Assembly (NCBI GenBank): GCA_003144275.1
Contig: NJBF01000014.1
Coordinates: 1-64,000 of the forward strand
Direction: 5' to 3'
Length of the DNA stretch: 64,000 nucleotides
From: Candidatus Heimdallarchaeota archaeon B3_Heim
Lineage (GTDB): Archaea > Asgardarchaeota > Heimdallarchaeia > Hodarchaeales > Hodarchaeaceae
Shown: one piece after another, positions 60,971 through 64,000 of the stretch
Layout of the letters: the number at the start of each line of letters is the position of its first letter
How positions within the stretch are numbered: the first letter of the stretch is position 1
Made by a program: the position numbers and the translations under genes
Notes under the pieces: model-generated
What the model was told of the DNA's origin: nothing
What the model saw: only the letters and a program-made list of their open reading frames with translations
Databases searched by the model: none

Positions 60971-63469
60971 TTGAAAAAACAGATCAAAGAGAGAGATCCC
61001 TTTCCTGAGTTTATCAAACACATCACACCATATATTTATAGCATTATTCGGAAATTGAAAGACTCTAGTGGTACTAATTCAGAATCAGAAGTTTTTTTCG
61101 AGAATATATTTCTTTCAGAAAATGTAAATGCAACAGATCAAAAAATTAATTCAATTTCAACTGTTATGGCGGTTTTGATATATGATTGTCTCTGTATAGG
61201 ATTAAAGACTCTTAAGAGGGTCGAATTGCTGGGTGAACATTCGTACTTCAATTCAATTCACATGATATTTGATAGAATTACTGAAAAAAACTTAGATATC
61301 CCTCTGTTTCACTCACCAATATTTCCTCTACACTCTCTTATTGAACTGTTCGTATCTAAACCTTATATTTCAAATGAATGTCTAAAATTCCTTTTAGAAA
61401 ATACTAGCAATTCAATAAACTATTCCCAAATGAAGTTCCCTTATTACTATGATAGGAGTATCGGGCAAAATAAAATAAAAAACCAAGGCCAAGTTTTTAC
61501 TCCGATCTCTGTCATAGATTTTATTTTTGATCAGGTGATTGTTCCTGAAACTGAGATAATTCTTGATCCTGCAGCTGGTACTGGTGTTTTTTTACTTCGT
61601 GCTTTAGAAAACTTACCCAAGATTGACCTTTCTGAAGTAATAAAAGTAATTGCAATTGAGAAAGATCCGATACTCAGTCTCATATGTGAGAGCGCATTAA
61701 AAGTATTTTGCAAATTACAATCACAATCAATCGAATGTCAAGTATATAATCAAGATTTTTTTCAAAGTGCCTCTATTTTAAGTGAGTTACGGTCTGAAAA
61801 GCATGGAGTTATTGCTATTTTAATGAATCCGCCATATACTCGTCAAGAGCTAATTCCAATTAGGGAAAAAGATTTCATAAGGAATAGAGTTTCTTCTACA
61901 AGCGTTATTTCGGATTTTAAACGGAAATACACTTCTTTTCGAGTTTCAGGTCAATCTAGTTTATATATTTATTTCATCCTTTATATTTCTGAGTTTTTAA
62001 ACCCCCAAGATCGTTTAGGATTGATTATTCCTAATTCATGGATGGATGTCAGATATGGTTTAATGCTTCAACTTTTCTTATTAGATCATTACAATATTGA
62101 ATTAATTGTATCCACTCGTTTAGAAAAGTTAATTCCCTCAGTAGAGGTTAATACAGTTATTTTGACACTTGAAGTAAAGAGTCACATGCAAAGTCTTGAA
62201 GTGAGCTCATCCTCTCATGAAGTTAAGTTCATCAGAATAAATTCCAAAGCTGATCTCAAGCTCCTTGCTAATTACGGGATCAAAAAGGCACTTCCAATGA
62301 TTAAGGATAGTGTGTTTGCATCTGTTATGGAGAGTAAATTACTTCTAGAACCAAAATGGGGAATATTCGTAAAAGCCCCAAGGTATTTCCTTGATTATCT
62401 TGATAATACAAAAGATAACATGAAATTTTTAAGAGATTATGCCTCAGTTCGCAGAGGTTTTACTAGTGGCGCAAATGATTTCTTTTATGTTGGAAAACCT
62501 GGAAGAATGAATAGGTTTTTCGTTTCCAGTATAGATTTAAAAGATGGAAGTTTAATTTTAAAACCGCAAAACAATGAAATTTTGCATAGATTACAGGAAC
62601 AAGGTTTTCTTTTAGAGGAGGAGTCATTTACCATAGAGAGAGAGTATTGGATGCATTCTGACACGAATAATCATGAATTCCAGAAAGAATCAATCCTATA
62701 TACTACTCCTTATAATGAAATATGGATCCCAAACTACCTAATAAAATCACCTAAGGAACTTGAAGGATTCAAAGTTACAAGCGAAAATTTAACTTATGTT
62801 GTCATTATAATACCTAAGAAAAGTTCTCTTAAGCTTAAACCAGGAATTAGAAAATATATTAAATGGGGAGAAACATGGAGGCCCATAAAAGGAAACCCCT
62901 ATGCCTTAAGGACAACTTGTGCGAATCGTAAATTTTGGTACTCGCTACCTGACGAGTATTATCATTTTTGTCCAATACTTTGCATAATGACAATAAATGA
63001 CCGCTATCCATTTTTTTATAATCCTCATAATTATTATTTTGATGCTCGGTTATATGGCATTACTCCTCTGAGCGAAATAAAAATAAATGAAGAAGATCTG
63101 ACTACGTTTCTGTTTCTATTTCTGAATACTGTTTTTGTCTCAATTCAGATAGAACTATCAGGACGCGAAAATCTTGGAGAAGGAGGACTGGATGTAAAAG
63201 TATATGAATATCAAGATATTAAAATTCCACAATTCAAGTTTCTTGGCAAGAAATCGTTCTTGGCCTCGCTTTTCCAAAAAACATTGCTGTCCAAACCCTC
63301 ATCATATATAAAAAGTGAACAACCATCATCTAAACAAGAATTAGACCAATTTCTCAGGGAAATCTACTCACTTTCGGACGAAAAAATAGAAAAAATGCAT
63401 AAATCATTGCAGAAAATTGTCCAAGCTCGCATTGATAAAGCTAAGACAGATTTTTCCTACATTTCATGA
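60971..63469 (+). CDS. N6-adenine DNA methyltransferase (Eco57I/type IIG-like)
   Basis: 832 residues. The methylase core has DPAAGTGVFLLRAL (motif I, residues 199-212), a motif-II-like VIAIEKDP and the catalytic NPPY (286-289, motif IV), followed by a large C-terminal target-recognition region (DYASVRRGFTSGANDFFYVG). The ~190-residue N-terminus is helical with no PD-(D/E)xK signature I can point to, so it may be a methylase without endonuclease. It starts at TTG. It follows the glycosylase gene closely and converges on another methylase gene only 13 nt away. Confidence 0.85.
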   Translation: MKKQIKERDPFPEFIKHITPYIYSIIRKLKDSSGTNSESEVFFENIFLSENVNATDQKINSISTVMAVLIYDCLCIGLKTLKRVELLGEHSYFNSIHMIFDRITEKNLDIPLFHSPIFPLHSLIELFVSKPYISNECLKFLLENTSNSINYSQMKFPYYYDRSIGQNKIKNQGQVFTPISVIDFIFDQVIVPETEIILDPAAGTGVFLLRALENLPKIDLSEVIKVIAIEKDPILSLICESALKVFCKLQSQSIECQVYNQDFFQSASILSELRSEKHGVIAILMNPPYTRQELIPIREKDFIRNRVSSTSVISDFKRKYTSFRVSGQSSLYIYFILYISEFLNPQDRLGLIIPNSWMDVRYGLMLQLFLLDHYNIELIVSTRLEKLIPSVEVNTVILTLEVKSHMQSLEVSSSSHEVKFIRINSKADLKLLANYGIKKALPMIKDSVFASVMESKLLLEPKWGIFVKAPRYFLDYLDNTKDNMKFLRDYASVRRGFTSGANDFFYVGKPGRMNRFFVSSIDLKDGSLILKPQNNEILHRLQEQGFLLEEESFTIEREYWMHSDTNNHEFQKESILYTTPYNEIWIPNYLIKSPKELEGFKVTSENLTYVVIIIPKKSSLKLKPGIRKYIKWGETWRPIKGNPYALRTTCANRKFWYSLPDEYYHFCPILCIMTINDRYPFFYNPHNYYFDARLYGITPLSEIKINEEDLTTFLFLFLNTVFVSIQIELSGRENLGEGGLDVKVYEYQDIKIPQFKFLGKKSFLASLFQKTLLSKPSSYIKSEQPSSKQELDQFLREIYSLSDEKIEKMHKSLQKIVQARIDKAKTDFSYIS

Positions 63470-63482
63470 AAATTCAAATTCA

Positions 63483-64000
63483 TTATTTATTTAGGAAGGA
63501 TTCAATTTCTGAGATTTCCTTTTTTGTCAGATTGTATAACTGATAGATTACTCGATCAATTTCTTCAATTAAAATATGTTTTTTTTCACTCGGTGAGTTT
63601 TGAATTTGTCTTGAAGCAGTTACTATGTCAATATACTTCTGAGAATCACGGGGTGGTAATACCAGAGGTAGATTTCGAATTTGAAGTGGATAATAATCAT
63701 ACATTCCTCCCAAGTCTTTAAACATACACCGAGCATAAAACGTAAGTGTTTTTGAATTCAATAAGGCTACTAGGAATAGTAAAGTGTTTGTATCGTTGTA
63801 ATCTTCGTTAGGGATAATCCAAACAACATCCTTTGAGGAAAGACAACCTTGATCATCAATCGCAAAAGTATTCCTCCTTGCTTTGTAGGGGGTAACAATC
63901 TTAACTCCTTGCCAATCCATAGTGTTCCGTTCATCTCCATCTCTCCAGAGGTAATACTTAGTAACTCTACTTCTGTTTAGAAGGTCATCTTTATTATCTT
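63483..64000 (-). CDS. Methyltransferase C-terminal specificity domain (partial)
   Basis: The frame stays open past its first internal Met to the window edge, with residues WRDGDE preceding it, so this is only the C-terminal ~170 residues of a larger gene. They match the TaqI-like C-terminal specificity domain: VKIVTPYKARRNTFAI, DVVWIIPNEDYNDTNTLLFL, VALLNSKTLTFYARC, GGMYDYYPLQIRNLPL. The catalytic domain lies beyond the window. It is tail-to-tail with the complete methylase gene, suggesting a two-methylase locus. Confidence 0.8.
   Translation of the reverse strand, partial: DNKDDLLNRSRVTKYYLWRDGDERNTMDWQGVKIVTPYKARRNTFAIDDQGCLSSKDVVWIIPNEDYNDTNTLLFLVALLNSKTLTFYARCMFKDLGGMYDYYPLQIRNLPLVLPPRDSQKYIDIVTASRQIQNSPSEKKHILIEEIDRVIYQLYNLTKKEISEIESFLNK

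Noticed and set aside
1..64000. tRNA, rRNA and CRISPR arrays
   Set aside because: No cloverleaf-like elements, no rRNA-like blocks and no regularly spaced direct repeats were seen by eye; a covariance search would be needed to exclude a diverged tRNA.

Overview
The window looks like chromosomal DNA of a low-GC Asgard archaeon. Archaeal hallmarks are topoisomerase VI (both subunits), a four-gene porGDAB-type 2-oxoacid:ferredoxin oxidoreductase, TrmB-, Lrp- and Zn-ribbon HTH-type regulators, and TATA-like promoters. The Asgard assignment rests on six eukaryote-like small GTPases (Rab/Ras/Arf-like) spread over 36 kb. Bacterial-type genes (gyrA, gyrB, uvrB, uvrC, trimeric dUTPase, lipoamide dehydrogenase) sit among them. 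I see no rRNA, tRNA, insertion sequence or CRISPR array. Coding density is high and intergenic stretches are short and AT-rich.

Layout. 1-370: the end of one gene and the start of a viral-portal-like gene, joined abruptly to a truncated TrkA/RCK membrane gene; this is a junction of two unrelated sequences (integration, rearrangement or chimera). 970-2700: an RHH regulator, a coiled-coil protein and a phosphoesterase. 2946-16546: the centrepiece, a tightly packed operon gyrB-gyrA-top6B-top6A-(kinase-like protein). Both type II topoisomerases are made from one unit. Top6B is enlarged to 2319 residues by about 28 helix-hairpin-helix-like repeats, and Top6A carries an N-terminal domain that reads like a ubiquitin fold. 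16561-23400: a GTPase, a small Zn protein, an aminotransferase, an ArsR-like HTH protein with its partner, an ArsB/NhaD transporter and lipoamide dehydrogenase. 23602-29284: uvrB and uvrC with a P-loop GTPase and an unknown gene between them. 29302-34471: an orphan DUF499-type ATPase, a cupin, an alpha/beta hydrolase and small proteins. 34582-37644: porGDAB. 37942-50862: chromosome organisation (two scpB-like genes, a TrmB-HTH/coiled-coil protein, scpA and smc) interleaved with Rab/Arf-like GTPases and a coiled-coil pair. 50961-60952: a glycosyltransferase, a Rab-like GTPase, ornithine cyclodeaminase-type and ornithine aminotransferase-type enzymes, dUTPase, regulators, a membrane protein and a MutY/MIG-type glycosylase. 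60971-64000: two convergent N6-adenine methyltransferases, the second cut by the window edge, which probably opens a restriction-modification or defence island.

Working together: the window is rich in DNA topology and chromosome architecture functions (gyrase, Topo VI, SMC-ScpA-ScpB), DNA repair and nucleotide-pool hygiene (UvrB, UvrC, glycosylase, dUTPase) and small-GTPase signalling. The most striking candidate for an undescribed system is the gyrase/Topo VI operon with its giant repeat-bearing Top6B, ubiquitin-like-domain Top6A and kinase-like last gene.
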